A stretch of 6,794 nt of DNA, taken from Firmicutes bacterium UBA5449. Lineage in GTDB: Bacteria > Bacillota > SHA-98 > UBA4971. Shown here piece by piece: positions 1 to 6,683 of the stretch. Positions within the stretch are counted from its first letter, which is position 1. Each line of letters starts with the position of its first letter. The position numbers and the translations under genes were made by a program. The notes beneath the pieces were generated by a model. The model was given only the letters and a program-made list of their open reading frames with translations. It searched no databases and was not told the origin of the DNA. Where the stretch lies: the NCBI GenBank assembly GCA_002424305.1, contig DIQZ01000018.1, positions 1-6,794 on the forward strand. Direction: 5' to 3'.

Positions 1-2
1 TT

Positions 3-974
3 AGAGCTGAAGGCCCTTTTCTGACTTTATTGCCGCCTGAGGTGAGGATAATCGATCTGGGGGCCTCGCGCACAGTGGCAAGCCTTCCTGGCTTGGTCCG
101 CTACTTGCGCTCGGAACGTCCGGAATCGCTTCTTTCTGCCTTGAATAATGCAAACGTTGTGGCTATTTGGGCCAAGAGGCTTGCCAGAGTGTCGACTCGC
201 GTAGTGGTAAGTGTACATAATACTCACAGTAAAGCTGTTTCTGGTACCCAAAGTTTGAGGGGCAGACTACTGCGTTACTGTGTACGAGCTTTTCTTCCGA
301 TGGCTGATACTGTGGTTGCAGTCTCACAGGGTGTTGCCGATGACGTGACATACACTACTGGGATACCGACAGATAGAGTGCGAGTGATATATAATCCTGT
401 GGTGACGCCTGAGCTGTTTGTTAAGGCATCTGAACCACTAGATCATCCCTGGTTTGCTCCGGGGGAGCCTCCAGTTGTACTCGGGGTGGGTAGACTCACC
501 GCGCAGAAGGATTTCGCGACACTTATCCGAGGCTTTGCTTTGTTGCGAAAAGAGCGCCTGGTGAGGCTTATGATTTTAGGCGAAGGGGAGGAAAGATCTA
601 AGCTAGAAGCGCTAGTTCGGGAACTGGACATAGAAGATGACGTATCTCTTCCTGGATTTGTAGAGAATCCCTTCAATTACATGAAGCAGGCAAGCGTGTT
701 TGTCCTCTCATCTCAGTGGGAGGGGCTACCAACTGTGCTTATTGAAGCTATGGCTTTAGGTACGCCCGTGGTGTCTACCGACTGCCCTAGCGGACCACAG
801 GAGATCTTAGAGGGGGGCAAGTGGGGGAGGCTTGTGTCTTTAGGTAACCCTAAGGAGTTGGCTAGGGCTATTTTGGCAGCCCCTAGGGAATCCATGAGCA
901 CTTCCGCGAGAGTTGCTCCTTTTACTCTTGAATACGCCACTTCTCAGTATCTAGAACTCCTTGCGGGCGGATGA
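3..974 (+). CDS. GT4-type glycosyltransferase, 5'-truncated by the window edge
   Basis: Family role: transfers a sugar from a nucleotide-sugar donor to a lipid-linked glycan at the cytoplasmic membrane face. The frame is open to the window edge; codons 3-29 read RAEGPFLTL and align with the usual N-terminal part of this family, so the TTG at 30 is not the real start. About 323 residues are visible, and roughly 40-60 are probably missing. Seen in order: acceptor-side segment VVVSVHNTHSKAV (near 204-240); the inter-domain stretch ADTVVAVSQGVADDV followed by RVIYNPV; then the donor-binding domain, with GRLTAQKDF at 489-515 (Lys at 507-509, the usual phosphate contact), GEGEE, LPGFVENP, and the E-x7-E motif with Glu at 720-722 and 744-746 inside EGLPTVLIEAMALGTPVVSTD (no more than the family signature). 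DCPSGPQEIL follows, then GRLV. The gene ends at TGA 972-974 and looks intact over what is visible. Donor and acceptor cannot be told from sequence. Confidence 0.93.
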   Translation, partial: RAEGPFLTLLPPEVRIIDLGASRTVASLPGLVRYLRSERPESLLSALNNANVVAIWAKRLARVSTRVVVSVHNTHSKAVSGTQSLRGRLLRYCVRAFLPMADTVVAVSQGVADDVTYTTGIPTDRVRVIYNPVVTPELFVKASEPLDHPWFAPGEPPVVLGVGRLTAQKDFATLIRGFALLRKERLVRLMILGEGEERSKLEALVRELDIEDDVSLPGFVENPFNYMKQASVFVLSSQWEGLPTVLIEAMALGTPVVSTDCPSGPQEILEGGKWGRLVSLGNPKELARAILAAPRESMSTSARVAPFTLEYATSQYLELLAGG

Positions 975-1093
975 TGCCTATGGATTAGGATTTTACTTTG
1001 GCTGGACGCGTAGGTTCATTGGGCCATGGGATGCTGTTGTGGTTCCCCTACTCACGTAGTCGGAGCCTCAGAGAACTACCGAAGTGACGGAGG

Positions 1094-1129
1094 GCACGAG
1101 TGAGCAGAAGTACGTGTTCACCCTCGTGC
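1094..1129 (+). repeat. Imperfect inverted repeat, possible hairpin
   Basis: GCACGAG at 1094-1100 is complementary to CTCGTGC at 1123-1129. TGA at 1101-1103 can extend the stem by pairing with TCA at 1118-1120, leaving a two-base CC bulge on the right arm and a 14-base loop. Two G-U pairs could be added at the outer end. No T-run follows (TTAGGTATG), so a standard intrinsic terminator is not supported. It could affect RNA stability or be incidental. Confidence 0.4.
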
Positions 1130-1189
1130 TTAGGTATGTTACGATTGAACGGTCATACGTAGGTCAATTACGTGGAGTGAGCAAATTAT

Positions 1190-1195
1190 AGGTGG
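1190..1195 (+). promoter_or_regulatory. Ribosome binding site deciding the start at 1203
   Basis: AGGTGG has one mismatch to the AGGAGG consensus and lies seven bases before the ATG at 1203. The in-frame ATG two codons earlier, at 1197, would have this site almost touching it, so 1203 is the better start. A GTG at 1224 also has AGGGGG upstream (1208-1213) but would remove most of the first beta strand of the enzyme. Confidence 0.6.
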
Positions 1196-1202
1196 GATGT
1201 GG

Positions 1203-2276
1203 ATGATAGGGGGATCTGATATCGTGCTTGTTGGTCCGTATCGACCTCCGGCTGGTGGTGTTGCGACGCATGTTGAGAGACTCAGCAAGGCTTGCTTGTC
1301 TAGAGGCTACAAGTGTTGTGTCCTAGACATTTTTGCAGACAAGGAGGAAGACGTTCCAGCTTGGGTTCATCGGATAGGTGGGTATAGGTGGGTTAGAGGG
1401 ATGAAGGCGTTTTCATGGCTGGGCAAGTGCAATGGCTCTACAATACACTTTCACGTAGCTTCCATGGACAGATTCCGTATTATTGGTTGGCCTATGTTAT
1501 TGGCCACCCGTGGGGCCCAAACACGTATTATCACTATACACGGAGGCACATTTGTCCGAAAATGTCGCAGAAAAGGGCCCCTTTTCTGCGCTTATATACG
1601 TATGCTCTTGCGAGCTTTTGATGCGGTGATTGTGGTTAACGACGAACAAGCCGACTTTTTGATCGGGGAGCTTCAGCTGAATGCGTCAATGGTTCATACG
1701 ATACCAGCATACATACGACCTCCAGCGTCAGATACACACATGGCCATTCCTAGAGAAGTTCGAGAGGCCATTCAGGGCAGAAGGGTAATTGTTGGCTCAG
1801 GACAGCCCACTCGTACTTATGGACATGATCTCTTGATGAAGGCTGTAGGAAGACTAGGCAACAGGGGCGATTTGATACTTGTAATTGCTCTATATTCCAC
1901 CGGGGATACTGAGTACCTCAGGATGCTTGAACGCATGAGAGACGGAATGCACAACTGCATATTTGTATATGACCTAGAGCCAGAGGTGTTTAACGCTGTG
2001 CTTGCTGAGACGGATGTCTATGTAAGGCCGACATACGTGGATGGGGACTCTGTGGCAGTTAGAGAGGCGTTAGCTCATGGTTGTCGTGTAATTGCCAGCG
2101 ATTGCATACGTAGACCGGACGGGGTGCATACATTCAAATCTGGTTGCGACGAATCGTTAGGTGACTGCCTACAGAGAGCGCTTTGCTTACACACGGATAG
2201 ATGCTCATATGCTGAGCAGCAACATGATTTTGCTCAAGATGTGATGTTATTATATAAAGGGCTTGCGAAACATTAG
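1203..2276 (+). CDS. GT4-type glycosyltransferase
   Basis: A 357-residue protein, full length for the family, expected to act on the cytoplasmic membrane face in assembling the repeat unit. Seen: N-terminal IVLVGPYRPPAGGVATHVERL (residues about 7-27), the glycine-rich nucleotide-sugar-side loop of GT-B enzymes; IITIHGG near residues 109-115; FDAVIVVNDEQADFL near 139-153; a C-terminal domain with SGQPTRTYGHDLLMKAV near 199-215; and PTYVDGDSVAVREALAHG near 276-293 followed by CRVIASD. Two family positions differ from the textbook pattern. The E-x7-E pair is Asp280/Glu288, with Asp replacing the first Glu. The usual R...K phosphate-binding pair before the C-terminal domain appears as TRTYG. Both variants fit a divergent GT4 subgroup with PT-x-DG-x-REA signatures and do not prove inactivity. 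The gene contains a strong inverted repeat at 1566-1590. Specificity is unknown. Confidence 0.9.
   Translation: MIGGSDIVLVGPYRPPAGGVATHVERLSKACLSRGYKCCVLDIFADKEEDVPAWVHRIGGYRWVRGMKAFSWLGKCNGSTIHFHVASMDRFRIIGWPMLLATRGAQTRIITIHGGTFVRKCRRKGPLFCAYIRMLLRAFDAVIVVNDEQADFLIGELQLNASMVHTIPAYIRPPASDTHMAIPREVREAIQGRRVIVGSGQPTRTYGHDLLMKAVGRLGNRGDLILVIALYSTGDTEYLRMLERMRDGMHNCIFVYDLEPEVFNAVLAETDVYVRPTYVDGDSVAVREALAHGCRVIASDCIRRPDGVHTFKSGCDESLGDCLQRALCLHTDRCSYAEQQHDFAQDVMLLYKGLAKH
1566..1590. repeat. Perfect 12-base inverted repeat with one-base centre, inside the glycosyltransferase gene
   Basis: CGCAGAAAAGGG at 1566-1577 is the exact reverse complement of CCCTTTTCTGCG at 1579-1590, with a single C at 1578 between the arms. 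It lies wholly within coding sequence and encodes part of the segment CRRKGPLFC. The arms stop matching immediately outside (T at 1565 against C at 1591). As RNA it would form a strong stem with a strained tiny loop; as DNA it is a near-perfect palindrome. Function unknown. Confidence 0.85.
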
Positions 2277-2705
2277 TAGCGACCATAATTCCATTAGGAT
2301 CGACGTAGAGTCTGGGATTGAGCGACCTCATAGAGGGAAGCTTGCAGCTTGCTGAGACGTTTTTCTTGGAGACTTGAGAGGCGTGTGATTAGCGATTCCT
2401 TGCAGGTCTGTCAAGGAAGACAGGGAGAAATGACACCTGTGTTCTATGGGCTTATCGCCAACATTATGAACCAAGGGCTTGGCAGAGTAACTCGGTTTGT
2501 CAGAATTCTGATTGGGTAAACCAAGACATCTCTGGACATCTCAGTACAGGAACGTCACCATAGCCTGAACCATGCTTTTGGGGGTATAAGATGGGGAAGC
2601 AATGTAAACAAGTCCTACGTGTGTTAGAAGACAATTCAGTAGAGAGTGCTAAGGGTTTTTATGTGGCAGCTAACAGAAAAGCTATCTTGAGAATTGGTGG
2701 GGTAG
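2277..2705. other. Long gap, possible remnant of an unidentified gene
   Basis: These 429 bases hold no intact gene that I can support. The + strand frame from 2334 to the TAG at 2625-2627 is open for about 97 codons apart from one TAA at 2517-2519. Within it an ATG at 2430, preceded by AGGGAG, starts a 29-codon frame beginning MTPVFYGLIANIMNQG. In another frame, an ATG at 2591 with GGGGG six bases upstream starts a 42-codon frame (MGKQCKQVLRVLEDNS...) that ends at 2719, inside the polymerase gene. Such open stretches in shifting frames can be left by a decayed gene, but none matches a family I recognise. A ten-base-period direct repeat (GACATCTC at 2525-2532 and 2535-2542) is also present. 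No terminator or promoter is convincing. Confidence 0.4.
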
Positions 2706-4082
2706 ATGGAACTTATTAACACGATCCAAAACGTCTTGAACATGATAGTGCTCGGCTTCATAATTAACCTGGTCTCAAGAGGACGAACTCTCGATGCACT
2801 CATGGTTATGTTGGTTGGAGTTCTTTGTGCACCGCTCAACATCATTGGAGGGCAGGCTATACCATTTGCGTATTTGGCCAGTGCCGTCTTGCTAGCCTAT
2901 GTATTTCTTGATGTTAGGCGACTCAAGATTCCACGAAACAACTTCGTGTTCCTTCTTAGTGCGGTGATCTGCTCTTCTTTGTTTGTCGAATGGCTGTCAA
3001 CTATGATTTGTGTCTTTGCCTATGCTCCATTAAGCGTTGAGTGGTTGACACTTTTGGGGCGACTGCGTGGCGTCCTAGTCTATAGCCTAAGTGTTGTGCT
3101 TGCATATTCTGGCTTACGGAATCACCCTGACGTAGATGGAAGAAAGCTATCTTCCAAACTCCTGTCTGCTCTTGGTATCTCAATGTTCCTTAATTTGATA
3201 GCAGTTGGCGTCCAAGTTGTACACCCACAATTCGGTTTTCACCTTGTCAGGGCGTGGTATACCTCCGAGTCAAGAATCACCATAGATGCGATGGAGAAAA
3301 TCGGCATGTTCTCGCGATTCTACGGGCTGAATTATTCCCCGGTCCATTTAGGTTTCAAATCGCTATTGTCCTTTGGGGGCGCATTATTCTACATGTTGAT
3401 GTCGCACAACGCCGCGCTAAATCGGAAAGCAATTGCAGTTGTCTTCTTGACAGTCATCAATGGAGCTTTGAGCTTTTCAAAAACATTTATACTAGGATCT
3501 GTGCTTTGCATTCTGGTTTTTTGGCCGTATCACGCATTGCAGAAGCTACGACATTTTCCTATGGTTAGGATCGGAACTACAAGGGTATTAGTAGTATGTT
3601 GTCTATTCGTCGGGCTTGCGATAATTGTTGTAAATGTTGATAAGCTTCAGGCAGCAACTGGTTTACCATTTGTCCACTACTTCGGCAAGATAGCTCAATC
3701 ACCGTTGGATGCTTTTAGTTCGAGATACAGATACCAAATGGCCATGCCGAGCGCTCAGTTGGCGTGGGAAGTTATTCAAGCTCACCCATTGTTGGGAGTG
3801 GGTATGACTTCGATGGTTGGGGAATTCATTGGCGATTCAGAGTACCTGGTTGCCATGCATAATGGTGGAATTGTTGCTCTTTTCTTGAGACTGATAGAGA
3901 TTGGAGTGATTCTGTATGTGTCCTTATCAAGACGGCTTTACATGTTTTTTGGCCTATGGCTTGTCAGTGCAATGGTGGGTTTCGCCATTCCAACCTTGTC
4001 AACAGATCTCTGCTTGTGTTTGCTAGGAATATTTGCGGGATATGTAGCTTCTTGGGACTCAGCTATGCTCAAGAGAAGTTGA
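2706..4082 (+). CDS. wzy: O-antigen polymerase/ligase-like membrane protein (Wzy/WaaL type)
   Basis: A 458-residue polytopic inner-membrane protein. By family it either polymerises lipid-linked repeat units (Wzy) or ligates finished chains to an acceptor (WaaL). Hydrophobic segments lie near residues 10-24, 30-48, 53-70, 79-106, 122-137, 152-172, 218-234, 241-256, 260-275, 292-310, 386-406, 411-430 and 434-450, about 12-13 spans. The large hydrophilic loop at about 311-385 carries the family pattern: SSRYRYQMA (338-346), then an amphipathic stretch, then AHPLLGVG (359-366) and GDSEYLVAMHNGG (376-388). SFSKTFILG at 256-264 matches the short Ser-Lys-Thr segment common in this family. The position inside a glycosyltransferase cluster favours polymerase over ligase, hence the tentative symbol. 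ATG 2706 has GGTGG at 2696-2700 only five bases upstream, a mediocre site; the next Met (residue 13) has none. No flippase is in the window. Confidence 0.85.
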   Translation: MELINTIQNVLNMIVLGFIINLVSRGRTLDALMVMLVGVLCAPLNIIGGQAIPFAYLASAVLLAYVFLDVRRLKIPRNNFVFLLSAVICSSLFVEWLSTMICVFAYAPLSVEWLTLLGRLRGVLVYSLSVVLAYSGLRNHPDVDGRKLSSKLLSALGISMFLNLIAVGVQVVHPQFGFHLVRAWYTSESRITIDAMEKIGMFSRFYGLNYSPVHLGFKSLLSFGGALFYMLMSHNAALNRKAIAVVFLTVINGALSFSKTFILGSVLCILVFWPYHALQKLRHFPMVRIGTTRVLVVCCLFVGLAIIVVNVDKLQAATGLPFVHYFGKIAQSPLDAFSSRYRYQMAMPSAQLAWEVIQAHPLLGVGMTSMVGEFIGDSEYLVAMHNGGIVALFLRLIEIGVILYVSLSRRLYMFFGLWLVSAMVGFAIPTLSTDLCLCLLGIFAGYVASWDSAMLKRS

Positions 4083-4134
4083 CTTAGCCATGCAACCTGG
4101 GAGCTATCATTTTCGGTTCCATGCATTAGCCTAA

Positions 4135-4987
4135 GGATTAGAAACCGAGGAGCAGTATGATCGTGAGTTCGTGGCGACGTCTGGTATGCTAGCTTGACAA
4201 ATAACCACGTCATCGGTTTTGTCTAAGAAAGAATGGCTCAGCTTATGACAACTCTAGATGACATGGATGCACAGTGCTTCTGCGCAGGTCGCACATGTTC
4301 GGAGCCTGTAGAGCCGATATTGGTGTCTTCTGGTGATACTCGGCTTGGCTTTATTGGCTTCTCATAGAAACCTACTGAGTCGTTAGGTGCAACTTACGAT
4401 AAGGCGGGAGTGGCTCTAATCCCTCCGACTGCTGAATTACGTCGAGTAATTGCCAATTTACCAAAGGATTATGACCATGTTGCCGTGTCATTCCATTGCG
4501 GATATGAATATGGCGTTATCCTTTGCCCCTACATAGAAAGCTTGCACACTCAGTTGTTGATGCAGGTGCTTCTGTCGTTGTAGGACATCATCCACATGTA
4601 TGTTGAAGCATTGAGTCCTATAAAGAGGCGTTAATATACTATAATCTTGGCAACTCATACATGCTTAGACCGCAGAAGCTGCAAGCTGATGTTGGAATGG
4701 TACCGACAGTTGAATTTGCTCGTGATTCTGTGCATCAAGTGGCGATGTTGTACAGCGTCTGCGATAGATCTATGGAGACATTGGTAGTCACTGAGGAATA
4801 TGACCTAAAACCTACTATCAAGGAGCTATCTTTACCGCTGAGTTCTAATGATTGGGCCTATGAACGTTTGTTTTCGACTGACCAAGTTAATAAACAAGTT
4901 GAGGAGAAAGGGCCTGCTCATTTTTACGGGGTTTTATATGGACTCTGTTCATTATGTTTGGTTAAATATTCGATTTTTCGTTGTTAG
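4135..4987 (+). pseudogene. Decayed CapA-family (poly-gamma-glutamate capsule type) gene
   Basis: CapA-family proteins carry a calcineurin-like metallophosphatase fold and take part in surface-polymer synthesis or anchoring. The remnant is recognisable in pieces: SLTNNHVIGF (4191-4220, the family NNH motif); MTTLDDMDAQ and EPILVSSGDTRLGFIGFS (to 4364); DHVAVSFHCGYEY (about 4473-4511); then, in a different frame, LAHSVVDAGASVVVGHHPHV (4541-4600) and IESYKEALIYYNLGNSYML. Lesions: TAA at 4224, TAG at 4365, a net one-base loss near 4512-4513, TGA at 4604, and Cys where the family has Trp in H-W-G-x-E. The N-terminal third with the first metal-binding Gly-Asp motif is missing. A faint trace (GLETE, then FVATSGML, 4135-4188, in another frame) may be the end of that part; the secure span begins at 4188. 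The final open stretch 4607-4987 includes an ATG at 4661, but this is the CapA C-terminus and not a separate gene. Confidence 0.85.
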
Positions 4988-5151
4988 AATGCTTGTGCGT
5001 TTGGGTCTACGGTGACACCTGTGAATTTTGTGTGGTAACTCGACAGTCTGGCAGTTATCATGAGCTAGTAACTTTAACGCAGACGTACCCAGAGCGATAT
5101 GCTACATGTTCCAAATACTAACTACAGCAAGAGGCTGATTGTTGCCAAAAG

Positions 5152-5166
5152 GTGCACGATGTGCAC
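5152..5166. repeat. Small inverted repeat GTGCAC-GAT-GTGCAC
   Basis: Two copies of the self-complementary hexamer GTGCAC lie three bases apart, so the unit is both a direct and an inverted repeat and could form a six-base-pair stem with a three-base loop. It ends 31 bases before the ATG at 5198, a position where an operator or leader hairpin could act. With no other copy in the window, a regulatory role is only a possibility. Confidence 0.45.
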
Positions 5167-5183
5167 TACGATTCCAGTATGTT

Positions 5184-5189
5184 AGGGGA
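5184..5189 (+). promoter_or_regulatory. Ribosome binding site for the CapK-like gene
   Basis: AGGGGA lies eight bases before ATG 5198. It supports that start, which also gives a protein of normal family length. Confidence 0.65.
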
Positions 5190-5197
5190 TAGATACT

Positions 5198-6625
5198 ATG
5201 GAAAACTCAGTCACGCGAAGAGTCTACGACAAGGCACCCGTATGGCTTCAAAATGTCGCTGTTGGTCTAGCAGGCCTAAAGATGTATCAACAGCGTTATG
5301 GTAACGCGATATTCAAGGAAGCCATCGAGTTTTTGGAGCAATCTCTTAAGTTTTCTAAAACGGAGATGGATGAATACAGAGAGGAGCAGTTGCAGATCCT
5401 CATTCAACACTCCTACGATACCGTTCCTTATTATAAGGAATTGTTTTCCAATGCCGGGTTGAGTCCAGATGATATCAAGCATTCTGAAGATCTCAAACTC
5501 CTGCCCGTTTTGATGAAGGAGACGGTGAGAGTAAATGGTGAGAAGATGTTATCATGTGATGTTCAGCGCAGAGATCTGATCTCCGTTCACACAAGCGGCA
5601 CAACCGGTAAGCCTCTTAGTTTCTGGTGGACGAAAGAAGGTGTGGCATGGGAATTTGCATTTGTCTGGGCAAGAAGAAGAGAAGGTGTTAGCTTTGACGA
5701 TCCTTTCGCAACCTTCAATAGTCGTATGGTTGTTCCGATCAACCAGGACAAGCCGCCTTTTTGGAGACACAATCGTGTGCTTAAGCAAACGCTATTCTCT
5801 ATCTACCACATGAATGAGGATACTCTGGATCTATACGTAAGAATGCTAAGTGAATCGAATTTCAGATACTATGCAGGCTATCCGTCGGCTATTTATACAA
5901 TAGCATCATATATGATTGATCAGGGGCTAAGATGTGATAGCGTTCCCATCAGGGTTTTCACTTCCTCTGAGACTCTAACAGATTGGCAGCGACGTGCTAT
6001 TGAGAAGGCATTTAATACTAAGGTTGATGATTCTTACACGAATGTAGAGCAGTCTGTGCTACTTACACAGTGCAAATACGGGAATTATCATGTAAACTAT
6101 GAATACAGTATTGTCGAGTTCATTCCAATATACACTGAGCGAGATATCACGCTTGCAAAGGTTATTGGCACGTGCTTTTTAAACAAGGCTATGCCTTTCA
6201 TACGGTATGACACTGGGGACTGTGTAGAGATCAAGACAGGAGACATGAAATGTCCCTGTGGTCATGAAGGTCCTGCAATTACCAAAATCCATGGGCGTGA
6301 AGACGACCTGATTATTACCCCAGCAGGTAATGTGGTTGGTCGCATTTCCAGGATATTTAAGCCAGGAATGCCGATCAGAGAGTCGCAAATCGTGCAACAC
6401 GAGGATGGAAGCTTGGAGATTATCATTGTGCAACAGAGTGGCTACTCACGAGATACAGAGGAACAGCTACTTGATGAGCTTTCCAAAAGACTAGGTGATT
6501 CTACACAGGTAAGATTTACATATACAGACTTAATACCGCGAGGCAAATCCGGTAAATTTAGAGCAGTAATATCTCATTATCGACCTAGCAAAGCATGGTT
6601 ACAGACCACTCATCTTAATGGTTAA
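5198..6625 (+). CDS. CapK/phenylacetate-CoA ligase-like adenylate-forming enzyme
   Basis: A 475-residue soluble enzyme of the ANL superfamily, resembling PaaK and the CapK proteins of capsule clusters. By family it activates a carboxylate with ATP to an acyl-adenylate; whether CoA, a carrier or a glycan is the acceptor is unknown. Seen in order: N-terminal YDTVPYYKELF (73-83) and the LLPVLMKETV segment, typical of the CapK branch; phosphate-binding loop TSGTTGKP (132-139); YYAGYPSAIY (224-233); FTSSETL (254-260); DDSYTNVEQ (277-285), at the position of the Y-G-x-x-E adenine-side motif; RYDTGD (336-341), the ATP-ribose aspartate motif; CPCGHEGP (352-359) followed by IHGREDDLI (364-372), the hinge region; and PRGKSGKFR (447-455), which holds the usual C-terminal catalytic lysine candidates. 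All core motifs are present, so it is probably active. The setting beside glycosyltransferases and a polymerase suggests acylation or amide decoration of the polysaccharide (inference). Confidence 0.88.
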   Translation: MENSVTRRVYDKAPVWLQNVAVGLAGLKMYQQRYGNAIFKEAIEFLEQSLKFSKTEMDEYREEQLQILIQHSYDTVPYYKELFSNAGLSPDDIKHSEDLKLLPVLMKETVRVNGEKMLSCDVQRRDLISVHTSGTTGKPLSFWWTKEGVAWEFAFVWARRREGVSFDDPFATFNSRMVVPINQDKPPFWRHNRVLKQTLFSIYHMNEDTLDLYVRMLSESNFRYYAGYPSAIYTIASYMIDQGLRCDSVPIRVFTSSETLTDWQRRAIEKAFNTKVDDSYTNVEQSVLLTQCKYGNYHVNYEYSIVEFIPIYTERDITLAKVIGTCFLNKAMPFIRYDTGDCVEIKTGDMKCPCGHEGPAITKIHGREDDLIITPAGNVVGRISRIFKPGMPIRESQIVQHEDGSLEIIIVQQSGYSRDTEEQLLDELSKRLGDSTQVRFTYTDLIPRGKSGKFRAVISHYRPSKAWLQTTHLNG

Positions 6626-6683
6626 CCAGATTGTGTTTTGCTGGAACGACTAGGTACTAGCTGCGCGATGGGGGTTGAACCTG
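6626..6683. other. Short spacer with ribosome binding site
   Basis: The 58 bases between the CapK-like gene and the next start contain GGGGG at 6670-6674, nine bases before ATG 6684, as a likely ribosome binding site. No terminator is visible. The short distance suggests the two genes are transcribed together. Confidence 0.5.

Larger units (their letters stand above)
975..1202. other. Intergenic gap between the two glycosyltransferase genes
   Basis: These 228 bases hold no supported gene. The reading frame beginning at 976 stays open to a TAG at 1189-1191 except for one TAG at 1057-1059. That is about 70 codons, and its translation (GFYFGWTRRFIGPWD near the start) resembles nothing I can name, so it may be chance or an old gene remnant. 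The only clear structure is the inverted repeat at 1094-1129. No convincing -35/-10 pair was found, so read-through from the upstream gene is as likely as a local promoter. Confidence 0.5.
4988..5197. other. Gap between the capA remnant and the CapK-like gene
   Basis: No gene is supported here. The frame from 4990 is open for nearly 50 codons to a TAA, with cysteine-rich translation and no recognisable motif. It could be the tail of the decayed neighbour. The inverted repeat at 5152-5166 and the ribosome binding site at 5184-5189 are the only features seen. A promoter for the downstream genes could lie here, but no clear -35/-10 pair was found. Confidence 0.4.

Noticed and set aside
1094..1129. 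Intrinsic terminator between the glycosyltransferase genes
   Set aside because: The stem has a bulge and a 14-base loop, and no T-run follows. It is kept only as a possible hairpin.
2525..2542. Direct repeat GACATCTC, two copies ten bases apart
   Set aside because: Only two short copies; too little to suggest a repeat array, CRISPR or a binding-site series.
3254..3568. A 104-codon + strand frame inside the polymerase gene
   Set aside because: It lies wholly within the polymerase in another frame, has no motif, and the polymerase reading is clearly the coding one.
4194..4199. TTGACA resembling a -35 promoter box
   Set aside because: No matching -10 sequence lies at the right distance, and the bases encode part of the CapA SLTNNH segment.
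4661..4987. A 108-codon open frame starting with ATG
   Set aside because: It is the C-terminal part of the broken CapA gene; the same frame continues upstream through NLGN and HPHV, interrupted by TGA at 4604. There is no reason to call it a separate gene.
4188..4987. Stop-codon recoding or programmed frameshifting in the CapA gene
   Set aside because: TAA, TAG and TGA all interrupt it, the N-terminus is missing and a conserved Trp is changed. Neighbouring genes use stops normally. Decay explains all of this more simply.
5552..5788. Minus-strand open frames opposite the CapK-like and other genes
   Set aside because: They are antisense shadows of well-supported genes, without domain patterns or ribosome binding sites.
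6649..6659. CTAG-GTA-CTAG near-palindrome in the last spacer
   Set aside because: The arms are only four bases, and it lies between closely spaced genes with no sign of a regulatory role.
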